From assembly GCF_030819175.1 (NCBI RefSeq), contig NZ_JAUTBJ010000002.1, forward strand, positions 320,001 to 384,000: 64,000 bases of DNA, read 5' to 3'. This document shows positions 45,027 to 54,072 of this stretch, in pieces. Source of the DNA: Sphingomonas sp. SORGH_AS_0879. Its GTDB lineage: Bacteria > Pseudomonadota > Alphaproteobacteria > Sphingomonadales > Sphingomonadaceae. Numbering within the stretch: the first letter of the stretch is position 1; each line of letters opens with the position of its first letter. The notes under the pieces are model-generated. The model did no database searches and was not told where the DNA came from. It was given only the letters and a program-made list of their open reading frames with translations. A program made the translations under genes and the position numbers.

Positions 45027-45384
45027 TCACCGCGAACGCCCCTCCATCCACCGGACGATCCCGTCCACCACCTTATCCTCGATCCCATAATGTCGCAGTC
45101 ATTGTCCGACCGCGTCTCTCCGCCGGAAACGGTCAGCACGCGAACCTGTGGGCTATCCGTCATCGCCGCCGCGATGCGTGGAGCGTTGTCGGGCGGAGCA
45201 GGAAGACGGGCTCCGGCCCTTGACGATGCGCCAGCGCGGACAGCCGCGCGACCCGTCGGGCATAGGCGGTGGAACGGCGCATGCCGCGCAAATTCTGCCG
45301 CTCGATCGTATCGGGGATCAGGACGGCATAGCTGCGCGCGTTCCCGCAAAGGTCCGAATGATCGCTCTGCAACGGTCATCGGAC
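45027..45384 (-). pseudogene. Decayed gene remnant, possible hydrolase C-terminus
   Basis: Three fragments in successive frames read as one protein-like sequence. The first is SDLCGNARSYAVLIPDTIER onward to EPVFLLRP (about 45372-45190). The second is DNAPRIAAAMTDSPQVRVLT through SGGETRSDNDC (about 45190-45085). The third is HYGIEDKVVDGIVRWMEGRS, ending at the stop at 45029-45027. One missing base at each junction would account for the two shifts, and no start codon or N-terminal part is found. The final His-Tyr-Gly-Ile-Glu could be the catalytic His of an alpha/beta-hydrolase, but I do not recognise the family. It lies just after the glycosyltransferase gene on the same strand. Confidence 0.5.
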
Positions 45385-45414
45385 ATTCGGGCCGAACGGC
45401 GGAAGAATAGGCCC

Positions 45415-46407
45415 TCAGCCCGGCTCCTTCGCCCCCTCATGCGCGCTATAGCCCAGCCGGGCATGGCCCTGGACCGGCCCCGCCACATCGGCGACGAGGT
45501 AGAGCGGCCGCCGCTTCGACTCGATATAGAGCCGCCCCAGATATTCGCCGATCATGCCCAGCACGAACATCTGCACCGCGCCCAGGATGACGGTGACCAG
45601 CATGGTCGAGGTCCAGCCCTGCACCGCCGAACCGGTCAGCCAGCCGATCGCGATATAGACCAGCAGCAGCAGCGAGGCGGCGGTCAGTGCGAGGCCGATA
45701 TGGCTGGCCCAGCGCAGGGGCGCGGTGGAGAAACCCGTCACCGCGTCGAAGGCGAGCGCGATCATCTTGCCCAGCGGATAGTGCGTCTCGCCCGCAAGGC
45801 GCTCGGCGCGATCATAGGGGAAGGGAACCTGACGGAAACCGACCCAGGCGACCATGCCGCGAATGAAGCGCGCCTGTTCGGGCAGCGATTGCAGCGCGTC
45901 GAGCGCACGGCGGCTCATCAGGCGGAAATCGCCGGTATCGAGCGGGATCGGCGTATCGGTCAGCCGGTCGAGCATCCGGTAGAAGATCGCCGCCGTCGCC
46001 TTTTTGAACAGTGTTTCCCCGGCGCGCTTGCGACGGACGGCATAGACCACGTCCGCGCTCTGCGCCGCCATGGTCGCGCGCATGTCGGTGAGGAGTTCGG
46101 GTGGGTCCTGAAGATCGGCGTCGATGATCAGGATCTGCTCGCCCGCGCACAGGTCCAGCCCTGCGGTCAGCGCAAGCTGGTGCCCATGATTGCGCGACAG
46201 GTTGATCGCCACCAGATGCGGGTCGGCGGCGGCGAGGCGCTGCATCACCGGCCAGCTATCGTCCTTCGAGCCGTCGTTGATCAGGACGATCTCATAATCC
46301 TCGCCCACCGCCGCGCGCGCCGCGCCGGAGATGCGCGCGTGCAGCACGTCCAGACAGGCGGCTTCGTTATAGCAGGGGACGACGACAGACAGGGCGGGGC
46401 GCTTCAT
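45415..46407 (-). CDS. Membrane glycosyltransferase family 2 (DPM/GtrB-like)
   Basis: Family GT2 enzyme of 330 residues that would move a sugar from a nucleotide donor to a polyprenyl phosphate. The N-terminal GT-A domain shows LSVVVPCYNEAACLDVLH, LINDGSKDDSW, the donor/metal motif IIDADLQDPPEL and DTGDFRLMSRRAL. Two C-terminal membrane helices (about 225-250 and 262-285) match GtrB-type bactoprenol glucosyltransferases. No flippase or modifying transferase gene lies beside it, so the final glycan is unknown. Confidence 0.88.
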   Translation of the reverse strand: MKRPALSVVVPCYNEAACLDVLHARISGAARAAVGEDYEIVLINDGSKDDSWPVMQRLAAADPHLVAINLSRNHGHQLALTAGLDLCAGEQILIIDADLQDPPELLTDMRATMAAQSADVVYAVRRKRAGETLFKKATAAIFYRMLDRLTDTPIPLDTGDFRLMSRRALDALQSLPEQARFIRGMVAWVGFRQVPFPYDRAERLAGETHYPLGKMIALAFDAVTGFSTAPLRWASHIGLALTAASLLLLVYIAIGWLTGSAVQGWTSTMLVTVILGAVQMFVLGMIGEYLGRLYIESKRRPLYLVADVAGPVQGHARLGYSAHEGAKEPG

Positions 46408-46441
46408 GACGCCGCCGGTGTAGCGGCGTCGAAGCCGTCCG

Positions 46442-47857
46442 TCACCCGTTCACGACCAACTTGACCAAACGGCCCGGCGTCAGCGCTTGTTCCGGGTCGA
46501 GCCCGTTCAGCGTCACGAACCGCTCGCGCTTGTAATCGGGATAGGCCATGCGCGCCGACAGGCTGTCGATCGTGTCCCCCGCCTTGACGGTAACGATGCT
46601 GATCTTCTTGCCGCGAATGCTATTCGCCTCGGCGGTGGACAGCGGCGCGACCGAGGCGAGCAGCGGCTGGAACGGCCCGATGCCGCTACCGGCGGGCGTA
46701 ACCAGCGTGAAGGTATAGGTCGCCGAGGGGAAGCGATAGGCGACCACCGTCGCATCCACCGCGCGGTTGTTGGCGGCGGCGCGCGTCGTGACCCAGGCAT
46801 AGGGGATGCCGTTCGCCGTCCCGTTCTGCAACTGGCCGGTCGGCGTGCCGGTGCCGAGCTGGCCGAAACGCTGGGTGATCGCCTGGCCCAGATCGCTGCC
46901 CTGGGCGAGCCGCATCTGTGCCTGTCCGCCCTGACCGACGATGCTCACCGCGTCGCTGCCATTGGCGATCGCATAGCCGTTGGGGGCGGTGAATTTCAGC
47001 TTGAGGCCGGGATGGCGGAAACTCTGGCCATCGACGATCCCCTCCTTGGGATCGTCGTCATAGGGCATGCCGTCGAGCATCCGCAGATAGGTGGTATCCT
47101 GTGGCGGCGTGGTTTCGGGGCGGCCGGTCTGCTTGGCGAGCGCGGCGGCGCGGCGGACGCGGTCGGCGCTGTTGGGATGGGTCGAGGCCCAGGTGGGGAT
47201 GGCGTTCGCGTCCTTCCCCGCCGTGCGCGCGGCGAGGTCGCTCGATGCGGCCAGCGAGGCGAGCATGTCGGCGGAGGCGTAGGGATCGTAACCGGCGGCG
47301 GTCATGTAGCGGATGCCGAGGCCATCGGCCTGATATTCCTGATCGCGGCCATATTTGAGCGTGTAAAGCTGCGCGCCCGTGCCGACCAACTGGGTCGCGA
47401 CATTGCTGCCGGTCAACAGCCCCGCCCCCGCCGCCAGGATCGATCCGATGGTCGAACGGGTGTTGCGGCTCTGCGAGTGGCGCGCGGCGACATGGCCGAC
47501 CTCATGCCCCAGCACCGAGGCGAGTTCGGCCTCCGAATTCATCAGCGCGAGCAACTGGCGCGTGACATAGATGTAGCCGCCGGGGATGGCGAAGGCGTTC
47601 TCCACCGGCGAGTTGAGCGTGGTGACGGTGAAGTCGCCCTGCGCGTTGGACAGGCCGGACTGGACCGCGACCCGCTTGCCCACCCGCTCGACGAATGCCG
47701 CCTGCGGGCCGGTGTAGCGGCCGCCATATTGCGCCACGAGCTGCGGATTGGCCTGCGCCCCTTGCGCCTTGTCGGAGGCGGAGATCGACCGCGCCTGTTG
47801 CGCGGCGACGGGTGCGGCGACAAGCGCGAGCATGGCGGCGGCGGTGATGAAACGCAT
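46442..47857 (-). CDS. Periplasmic M48 metalloprotease with LysM domain (BepA-like)
   Basis: Secreted zinc protease of 471 residues: signal peptide MRFITAAAMLALVAAPVAAQ, then the M48 domain with HEVGH (His118, Glu119, His122) and the third ligand in EYQADGLGIRYM. A long C-terminal part ends in a LysM-like peptidoglycan-binding domain (IVTVKAGDTIDSLSARMAYP, about 420-470). BepA-type members control outer-membrane protein and LPS-transport assembly. Here a LysM domain takes the place of the TPR repeats of E. coli BepA. Confidence 0.9.
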   Translation of the reverse strand: MRFITAAAMLALVAAPVAAQQARSISASDKAQGAQANPQLVAQYGGRYTGPQAAFVERVGKRVAVQSGLSNAQGDFTVTTLNSPVENAFAIPGGYIYVTRQLLALMNSEAELASVLGHEVGHVAARHSQSRNTRSTIGSILAAGAGLLTGSNVATQLVGTGAQLYTLKYGRDQEYQADGLGIRYMTAAGYDPYASADMLASLAASSDLAARTAGKDANAIPTWASTHPNSADRVRRAAALAKQTGRPETTPPQDTTYLRMLDGMPYDDDPKEGIVDGQSFRHPGLKLKFTAPNGYAIANGSDAVSIVGQGGQAQMRLAQGSDLGQAITQRFGQLGTGTPTGQLQNGTANGIPYAWVTTRAAANNRAVDATVVAYRFPSATYTFTLVTPAGSGIGPFQPLLASVAPLSTAEANSIRGKKISIVTVKAGDTIDSLSARMAYPDYKRERFVTLNGLDPEQALTPGRLVKLVVNG

Positions 47858-47964
47858 GTTAAGGCTCCCCTGTTCGGGGGTTCCAAAGCGCAGGCGCGGC
47901 GCGGGTTCCAGAGTTTTGTTACGGAGGCGTCATCCGGGCGTCAGGATTTTTGCACCGTTCCGCT

Positions 47965-48235
47965 CCCCGGCGAAGGCCGGGGTCCAGTCTCTTCGCGGCT
48001 CAGGACGTGCGAGACGATACAGGGAGACATCTGCTTTGAGCCTCCGATCATTCACCGCAACTGGGCCCCGGCCTTCGCCGGGAACGAAGAAGAATATGGT
48101 TCGCGCGGAGGCGCAGAGAGCGCGGAGGTGTCTCGCCCCGCCGCAGATGCAGGCGCCTTTCATCGATCATGAGAGGAAAGATACGCTTGCTGCGCAATGC
48201 CCACTTCTCTGCGCCCTCCGCGCCTCTGCGCGAAC
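47965..48235. repeat. Adjacent family C and family D inverted pairs
   Basis: Family C arms at 47965-47988 and 48060-48082 are followed by family D arms at 48099-48126 and 48207-48235. The same two families are nested in each other at 39722-39950; here they are side by side. The element fills the gap between the M48 protease gene and the RelA/SpoT gene (47858-48271). The pieces between the arms show no gene. Confidence 0.82.
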
Positions 48236-48271
48236 AAAAGACTTTTTCGCCGCCGATGGCGGTGGATTACC

Positions 48272-50410
48272 TCAAACCCGCTCGACCGAACTCACCACAT
48301 CCGCCGCGCGCAACGCCGCCATCAGGCGCATCAGATGTTGTAGGTCGTGCACCTCGACATCGATCAGATTGGTGTGGAAGCGCGTGTCGCGCGTATCCAG
48401 CCGGACGTTGATGATGTTCGCCTTATGCTGGCCGATGATCGTCGCGAGGATACCGAGCGCACCGGGCTCGTTCTTGACCATGACCGAGATGCGCGCGGTC
48501 GCGCCCTCGCTGTCGTCGCCCCAGGAGACGTCGACCCAGTCGGTTTCCTCGTCGGTCCGGTCGGCGAGTTCGGCCAGCACCGGGCACTGGATCGCATGAA
48601 CCTCGATCCCCGCGTCCGGACGACGCAGGCCGACGATGCGGTCGCCGGGCACCGGATGGCAGCATTGCGCCAGGTCATAGGCGACGCCGGGGGTCAGCCC
48701 CTTGATGGAGATCGCGCTCGACTGCGGCGGCAGGGCGGCCACATCCGCGCCCGCCGATCCGGGCATCAGCGCCTCCATCACGGCGGCATCGGACACCGTG
48801 CGCCGGGCGATGGCGATCATCAGATGCGCTTCGTCGGGCATCTTCAGCCGTTGCAGCGCATGGGTCAGCGCGTCGGGCCCGATCTGCGCGGGCAGGCGAC
48901 GGACGATATCCTCGTACAGCTTGGTGCCGAGCGTCACCTGTTCGGCCCGCTCGGCCTGGCGCAGATGGCGGCGGATCGCGGCCAGCGCCTTGCCGGTGAT
49001 CGCCAGGTTCAGCCAGTTGGCCTGCGGCGTCTGTCCCGCCGAGCGCAGGATCTGCACCTGGTCGCCATTGGAGATGACGGTGGACAGCGGCACCACCCGC
49101 CCGTTCAGCTTGGCCCCCACCGCCTGGTCGCCCAGATCGGTGTGTACGGCATAGGCGAAGTCGATCGGCGTCGCGCCCTTGGGCAACTGGATCAGTTCGC
49201 CCTTGGGGGTGAAGGCGAAGATGCGATCCTGGTACATCGCCATCTTCGTATGTTCGATCAGTTCTTCCGGGCTGCCCGCCGTGTCGAGGATTTCAACCAG
49301 ATCGCGAATCCAGCTTACCTGGGCATCGTGGCGGGTCGCCTGTTTGTAGGTCCAGTGCGCCGCGAGACCGAAATCCGCCTCGGCATGCATTTCGGCGGTG
49401 CGGATCTGGATCTCGATCCGCGCATTGTCGGCATGGATGACGGATGTGTGGAGCGAGCGGTATCCGTTGCGCTTGGGGGTCGAGATATAATCCTTGAACC
49501 GCCCCGGCACCATCGGCCAGCGGCGATGGATCAGCCCCAGCGCGCGGTAGCAATCCTCCTCGGTCGGGACGATCGCGCGGAAGGCCATGACGTCGGATAG
49601 CTGCTCGAAACTGATATGCCGCTCGTTCATCTTGCGGAAGATCGAGAAGGCGGATTTCTCCCGCCCCGTCACCTCCGCCTCGACGCCGCCGCGCGACATC
49701 AGCAGTTTCAGGCCCGACGCGATCCTGGCGATCCGGTCGCCGCCGCCCTCCTTCATCTGGGCGAGGCGAAGCGTGATCGACTCATAGGCTTCGGGTTCGA
49801 GTTGCTGGAAGGCGAGCATCTGCATCTCCTTCATGAACTCGTACATGCCGATCCGCTCGGCGAGCGGGGCATAGATGTCCATCGTCTCCTTCGCGATGCG
49901 GCGGCGCTTCTCCGGCTTCGCGATGTGATGGAGCGTGCGCATATTGTGCAGCCGGTCGGCCAGCTTGACCAGCAGGACGCGGATATCGTCCGACATGGCG
50001 AGCAGGAATTTGCGCAGATTCTCGGCGGCGCGCTCGCTCTCGGTCTGTGCCTCGATCTTGGACAGCTTGGTCACGCCGTCGACCAGCCGGGCGACATTGG
50101 GACCGAACAGCCGTTCGATCTCGTCATAGGTGGCGACGGTATCCTCGATCGTGTCGTGCAGGATGGCGGTGGCGATCGTCTCGTCATCCAGATGGATGTC
50201 GGTCAGGATGCCCGCGACCTCGATCGGATGGCTGAAATAGGGATCGCCCGAGGCACGCTTCTGGCTGCCATGCGCCTTCATCGAGAAGACATAGGCACGG
50301 TTCAGCAGCGCCTCATCGGCCTGGGGGTCGTAGTCGAGCACGCGGTCGACGAGTTCATACTGGCGGAGCACGATATCAGATTTGCGTGGTAGGGATGGGC
50401 ATTGCAACAT
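48272..50410 (-). CDS. Bifunctional (p)ppGpp synthetase/hydrolase (RelA/SpoT)
   Basis: The single long Rsh enzyme typical of alphaproteobacteria, making and degrading (p)ppGpp in the stringent response. It has 712 residues: HD hydrolase at about 40-190 (HPIEVAGILTD, ILHDTIEDT, KLADRLHNMRTL), synthetase at about 240-350 (RFKDYISTPKRNGYRSLHTS), TGS at about 395-455 (RIFAFTPKGELIQLPKGATP), and a C-terminal ACT domain from about 640 (VMVKNEPGALGILATIIGQH). Both catalytic domains look complete. The ATG at 50410 gives a 13-residue extension; GTG at 50371 (before LRQYELVDRV) is an equally likely start since neither has a good ribosome-binding site. Confidence 0.93.
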   Translation of the reverse strand: MLQCPSLPRKSDIVLRQYELVDRVLDYDPQADEALLNRAYVFSMKAHGSQKRASGDPYFSHPIEVAGILTDIHLDDETIATAILHDTIEDTVATYDEIERLFGPNVARLVDGVTKLSKIEAQTESERAAENLRKFLLAMSDDIRVLLVKLADRLHNMRTLHHIAKPEKRRRIAKETMDIYAPLAERIGMYEFMKEMQMLAFQQLEPEAYESITLRLAQMKEGGGDRIARIASGLKLLMSRGGVEAEVTGREKSAFSIFRKMNERHISFEQLSDVMAFRAIVPTEEDCYRALGLIHRRWPMVPGRFKDYISTPKRNGYRSLHTSVIHADNARIEIQIRTAEMHAEADFGLAAHWTYKQATRHDAQVSWIRDLVEILDTAGSPEELIEHTKMAMYQDRIFAFTPKGELIQLPKGATPIDFAYAVHTDLGDQAVGAKLNGRVVPLSTVISNGDQVQILRSAGQTPQANWLNLAITGKALAAIRRHLRQAERAEQVTLGTKLYEDIVRRLPAQIGPDALTHALQRLKMPDEAHLMIAIARRTVSDAAVMEALMPGSAGADVAALPPQSSAISIKGLTPGVAYDLAQCCHPVPGDRIVGLRRPDAGIEVHAIQCPVLAELADRTDEETDWVDVSWGDDSEGATARISVMVKNEPGALGILATIIGQHKANIINVRLDTRDTRFHTNLIDVEVHDLQHLMRLMAALRAADVVSSVERV

Positions 50411-50450
50411 TTTTGATGCGATCAGGGTGATCGGGTGGGTCTTCTTAAGC

Positions 50451-50616
50451 CCCTCTCCCGGCAGGGGGAGGGGTTGGGGAGGGGCAAGAGCCGCAAGGGG
50501 TGGCCTCTGTGAGACCCCGTGCCCTCCCCCATCCCCTCCCGCTTGCGGGAGGGGAGCGGCTAGACGTGAGGGAAGACTATACCAACAGCCGTTCCGCCTG
50601 AGCGAAGTCGAAGGCC
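50451..50616. repeat. G/C hairpin pair and a lone family A copy
   Basis: CCCCTCTCCCGGCAGGGGGAGGGG (shown here by its ends, CCCCTCTCCC and GGGGGAGGGG) at 50451-50474 and CCCCTCCC-GCTTGC-GGGAGGGG at 50533-50554 form two hairpins. A single family A copy is at 50589-50616. They lie between the helicase stop and the Rsh start; no gene is visible. Confidence 0.75.
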
Positions 50617-50632
50617 ACGGGAATCCCTCACC

Positions 50633-53065
50633 TCACTCCCCCATAGCCTCCGCCGCCAAGGCCTCCGCCTCGATCAGCAGGTCGTCATCCGCGCTTCCCG
50701 TCGACACCTTCTCCCGCCCGATCAGCACCAGCACCGGGACCGCCAGCGGACTCACCCGTTCCAGATCGACGTGCAGCATCGTCCCCCCCGCCCGGTCGAG
50801 CAGGTTCGCCAGTCGCCCCACATCGGTCATCCGCGCCCGCGCATCGTCCCACGCCGCCTGGAGCAGCAGATGGCCGGGTTCGTACTTACGCAACACGTCG
50901 TAGATCAGGTCGGTCGAAAAGGTCACCTGCCGCCCGGTCTTGCGCTTGCCGGGATGCTGGCGCTCGACCAGCCCGCCGATCACCGCCACCTCGCGAAAGG
51001 CACGCTTGAGCAGGTGCGATTGCTGCACCCAATCGACGAACTCGTTTTCGAGAATGTCGGGGGAAAAGAGGCTGGCCGGGTCGGTCACCTTCTCCAGCCC
51101 GTAACAGGCCAGCGCATAGTCGCTCGCCACGAAGCCGAGCGGCTTCAGCCCCTGCGCTTCCATCCGCCGGGTGATCAGCATCCCCAGCGACTGGTGCGCG
51201 TTCCACCCCTCGAAGCTGTAGGCGACCATATAATGCCGACCCTCACGCGGGAAGGTCTCGACCAGCAACTGGCCGGGGCGGGGCAGGACCGAGCGGCGAT
51301 CCTGCATCTCCAGCCAGTCATGCACGTCCGGCGGGAAACGATCCCATTCGCTCCGGTCGGCGAGGAAGGCCCGCACCCGGTCGGCGAGGCTGGTCGAGAG
51401 CGGCATCCGGCTGCCGCCATAGGTCGGGATGCGCGCGGGGCGGGAGGTGGCGCGAACGATCAGGTCTTCACCGTCGATCGACTCCACCTCCAGGCTCAGC
51501 CCCGCGAAGAAGAAGGTGTCGCCGGGGGCGAGGGTGGCGGCGAATCCTTCCTCCACCCGGCCAAGCTGGCGGCCATTGCGGAAGCGGACCTTCAGCATCG
51601 TCGCCTCGACGATGATCCCGGCGTTCAGGCGGTGCTGCGCGACGAATTGCGGATGGGTGACGCGCCACGTCCCGTCCGTCTGCTGGACCAGCCGCTTGAA
51701 CCGGTCATAGGCCTTGAGCGCATAGCCGCCGTCCGCGATAAACCGCAGCACCCGCTCGAACGTCTCGTCCGGCAACGCCGAATAGGGCATGGCCGAGCGG
51801 ATTTCGTCGAGCAGCGCGCCCTGCTCGAACGGCGCGGCGCAAGCACAGGCCATGACATGCTGCGCCAGCACGTCGAGCGCGCCCTGTCGGAACAGGTCGG
51901 GGTCCAGTTCGCCCGCCTCCACCGCATCGAGCGCGGCGCGTGCCTCCAGATATTCGAAGCGGTTGCCGGGGACGAGGATCGCACGGCTCGATTCGTCCAG
52001 CCGATGATTGGCGCGCCCGATCCGCTGGAGAAGCCGCGACGACCCCTTGGGCGCGCCCATCTGGATCACACAATCCACATCGCCCCAGTCGACGCCGAGG
52101 TCCAGGCTGGCGGTCGCGACCAATGCGCGGAGCTTGCCGTCCGCCATCGCCGCTTCCACCTTTTGCCGCGCCTCCAGCGAGAGCGAGCCGTGATGGACGC
52201 CGATCGGCAGGCTCTTGTCATTGGCCTTCCACAAATCCTGGAAGATCAGTTCGGCGAGGCTGCGGGTGTTGCAGAACAGGATGGTGGTCCGGTTCGCCTC
52301 GATCACGCGCATCACCTGCGCGGCGGCGTAGCGGCCCGAATGGCCCGCCCAGGGGATGCGATCCTCGGGCAGCAGGATGGCAATGTCCGGTGGCGCGCCC
52401 GGCTCGCCGGTGACGAGGCCGACCGCGTCGATATCGCCGTCCGGGGCCAGCCAGGCGCGATAGCCGTCCGGGTCCGCCACCGTCGCCGACAGCGCGACCC
52501 GGCGCATGGCGGGGGCAATTCGCTGCAACCGCGCCATGCATAAGGACAGCAGGTCGCCGCGCTTGCCGGTGGCGAAGGCGTGGACCTCATCGACCACGAT
52601 GGTCTTGAGGCTGGCAAACATCCCCTCGGCATCGGGGTAGCTGAGCAGCAGCGACAGCGATTCCGGCGTGGTCAGCAATATATGCGGCGGCTTGACCCGT
52701 TGCCGCGCCTTCTTGTCCGACGAGGTGTCGCCGGTCCGCGTTTCGACCCGGATGTCGAGGCCCATCTCCTCGATCGGCGTGACGAGGTTGCGGCGGATAT
52801 CGACCGCCAGTGCCTTCAAGGGCGAGACATAGAGGGTGTGCAGCCCCTCCGACGGGCGCTCGATCAACTCGGTCAGGGTCGGCAGGAACCCCGCCAGCGT
52901 CTTGCCCGCGCCCGTCGTCGCGACCAGCAAGGCGTGCCGTCCGGCGCGGGCTTCTTCCAGCATCGCCAACTGGTGCGTGCGCGGGTGCCAGCCCTTGGCG
53001 GCGAACCAATCGGTCAAGGCGGAGGGAAGGGAACCGGGGGGCATCCCGAAGGATATAGGTATCAT
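50633..53065 (-). CDS. Ligase-associated DEXH-box DNA helicase (Lhr-like)
   Basis: Superfamily 2 DNA helicase of about 810 residues from the ATG at 53065. Motif I is ATTGAGKTLAGFLP, motif II VVDEVHAF, motif III ALSATVADP, and motif VI LLQRIGRANHRLD. The C-terminal half has the Lhr-core winged helix and beta regions (GYALKAYDRFKRLVQQ, TYGGSRMPLSTSLADRV). In many alpha- and other proteobacteria this helicase is encoded with a metallo-beta-lactamase exonuclease, a phosphoesterase and an ATP-dependent ligase for DNA damage response. Here only the exonuclease is adjacent, divergent and sharing the start-codon bases. TTG at 53071 and ATG at 53044 are other possible starts. Confidence 0.9.
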   Translation of the reverse strand: MIPISFGMPPGSLPSALTDWFAAKGWHPRTHQLAMLEEARAGRHALLVATTGAGKTLAGFLPTLTELIERPSEGLHTLYVSPLKALAVDIRRNLVTPIEEMGLDIRVETRTGDTSSDKKARQRVKPPHILLTTPESLSLLLSYPDAEGMFASLKTIVVDEVHAFATGKRGDLLSLCMARLQRIAPAMRRVALSATVADPDGYRAWLAPDGDIDAVGLVTGEPGAPPDIAILLPEDRIPWAGHSGRYAAAQVMRVIEANRTTILFCNTRSLAELIFQDLWKANDKSLPIGVHHGSLSLEARQKVEAAMADGKLRALVATASLDLGVDWGDVDCVIQMGAPKGSSRLLQRIGRANHRLDESSRAILVPGNRFEYLEARAALDAVEAGELDPDLFRQGALDVLAQHVMACACAAPFEQGALLDEIRSAMPYSALPDETFERVLRFIADGGYALKAYDRFKRLVQQTDGTWRVTHPQFVAQHRLNAGIIVEATMLKVRFRNGRQLGRVEEGFAATLAPGDTFFFAGLSLEVESIDGEDLIVRATSRPARIPTYGGSRMPLSTSLADRVRAFLADRSEWDRFPPDVHDWLEMQDRRSVLPRPGQLLVETFPREGRHYMVAYSFEGWNAHQSLGMLITRRMEAQGLKPLGFVASDYALACYGLEKVTDPASLFSPDILENEFVDWVQQSHLLKRAFREVAVIGGLVERQHPGKRKTGRQVTFSTDLIYDVLRKYEPGHLLLQAAWDDARARMTDVGRLANLLDRAGGTMLHVDLERVSPLAVPVLVLIGREKVSTGSADDDLLIEAEALAAEAMGE

Positions 53066-54062
53066 GGTCAAGCTCGGCGACTGGATACAGCCCCATAAAC
53101 ACGGGATTTACGTGGCCCCCGCCGATGTGTGGGTCGATCCGTCCGAGCCGGAGGCCAAGGCGCTGGTGACCCACGGCCATGCCGATCACGCGCGCGGCGG
53201 ACATGGCACCGTCTGGGCGACGCCGGAGACGCTGGCGATCATGGCGGCGCGCTACGGCCCGCAGACGGGCGTGCCCATGGGCTATGGCGAGACGATTCGA
53301 TTGGGGGAGGTGGAGGTCGGCTTCGTCCCCGCCGGGCATGTGCTGGGATCGGCGCAGATCGTGCTCGATTACCGGGGCGAGCGGGTGGTGGTGTCGGGTG
53401 ATTACAAACGCCGCGCCGACCCGACCTGTGCACCGTTCGAGCCGGTGAAATGCGACGTGTTCGTCACCGAGGCGACCTTCGCGCTCCCTGTCTTTCGCCA
53501 TCCCGAAACGGGCGACGAGATCGACAAGCTGATCGCGCGGCTCCATGCCAATCCGACCCGCTGCGTGTTGGTCGGGGCCTATGCGCTGGGCAAGGCGCAG
53601 CGGGTGATCGCCGAACTGCGGGTGCGCGGGCATGAGGCACCCATTTATCTGCACGGCGCGCTGGCGCGGCTATGTGCGCTCTATCAGGAACTCGGCGTCG
53701 ATCTGGGCGATCTGCGCATGGTAGCGGATACGCCCAAGGCGGAGATGGCGGGGCATGTCGTGCTGTGTCCGCCGGGGGCGCTCAATGATCGCTGGTCGCG
53801 GCGGCTGCCGGAGCCCATCACTGCCATGGCCAGCGGCTGGATGCGGGTGCGCCAGCGCGCGCGGCAGAAGAATGTCGAACTGCCGCTGATCCTGTCCGAC
53901 CATGCCGATTGGGACGAACTGACCCAGACCCTGACCGAGATCGCGCCGCGCGAGGTGTGGGTGACGCACGGGCGCGAGGAGGCTTTGGTCCACTGGTGCG
54001 AGACGCGGCAGATGAAGGCGCGGGCCCTGGCGCTGGTGGGGTTCGAGGACGAGGATGATTGA
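53064..54062 (+). CDS. Ligase-associated DNA damage response exonuclease (metallo-beta-lactamase fold)
   Basis: A 332-residue nuclease of the SNM1/CPSF-like metallo-beta-lactamase group. The zinc motif HGHADH lies at about 37-42, followed by PAGHVLGSAQ, SGDYKRRADPTCAPFEP and LSDHADWDEL, which are the later metal ligands. The family works with the Lhr-like helicase and ligase in DNA repair. The ATG at 53064 overlaps the helicase ATG on the other strand within the palindrome CATG (53063-53066); an AGG lies about 6-8 nt upstream. No ligase or phosphoesterase gene follows. Confidence 0.9.
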   Translation: MVKLGDWIQPHKHGIYVAPADVWVDPSEPEAKALVTHGHADHARGGHGTVWATPETLAIMAARYGPQTGVPMGYGETIRLGEVEVGFVPAGHVLGSAQIVLDYRGERVVVSGDYKRRADPTCAPFEPVKCDVFVTEATFALPVFRHPETGDEIDKLIARLHANPTRCVLVGAYALGKAQRVIAELRVRGHEAPIYLHGALARLCALYQELGVDLGDLRMVADTPKAEMAGHVVLCPPGALNDRWSRRLPEPITAMASGWMRVRQRARQKNVELPLILSDHADWDELTQTLTEIAPREVWVTHGREEALVHWCETRQMKARALALVGFEDEDD

Positions 54063-54072
54063 GGGGAATCCC

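Noticed and set aside
39644-48235. Regularly recurring 20-30 bp repeats considered as CRISPR
   Set aside because: The copies are widely spaced, inverted relative to each other and not separated by equal spacers, and no cas gene is present.
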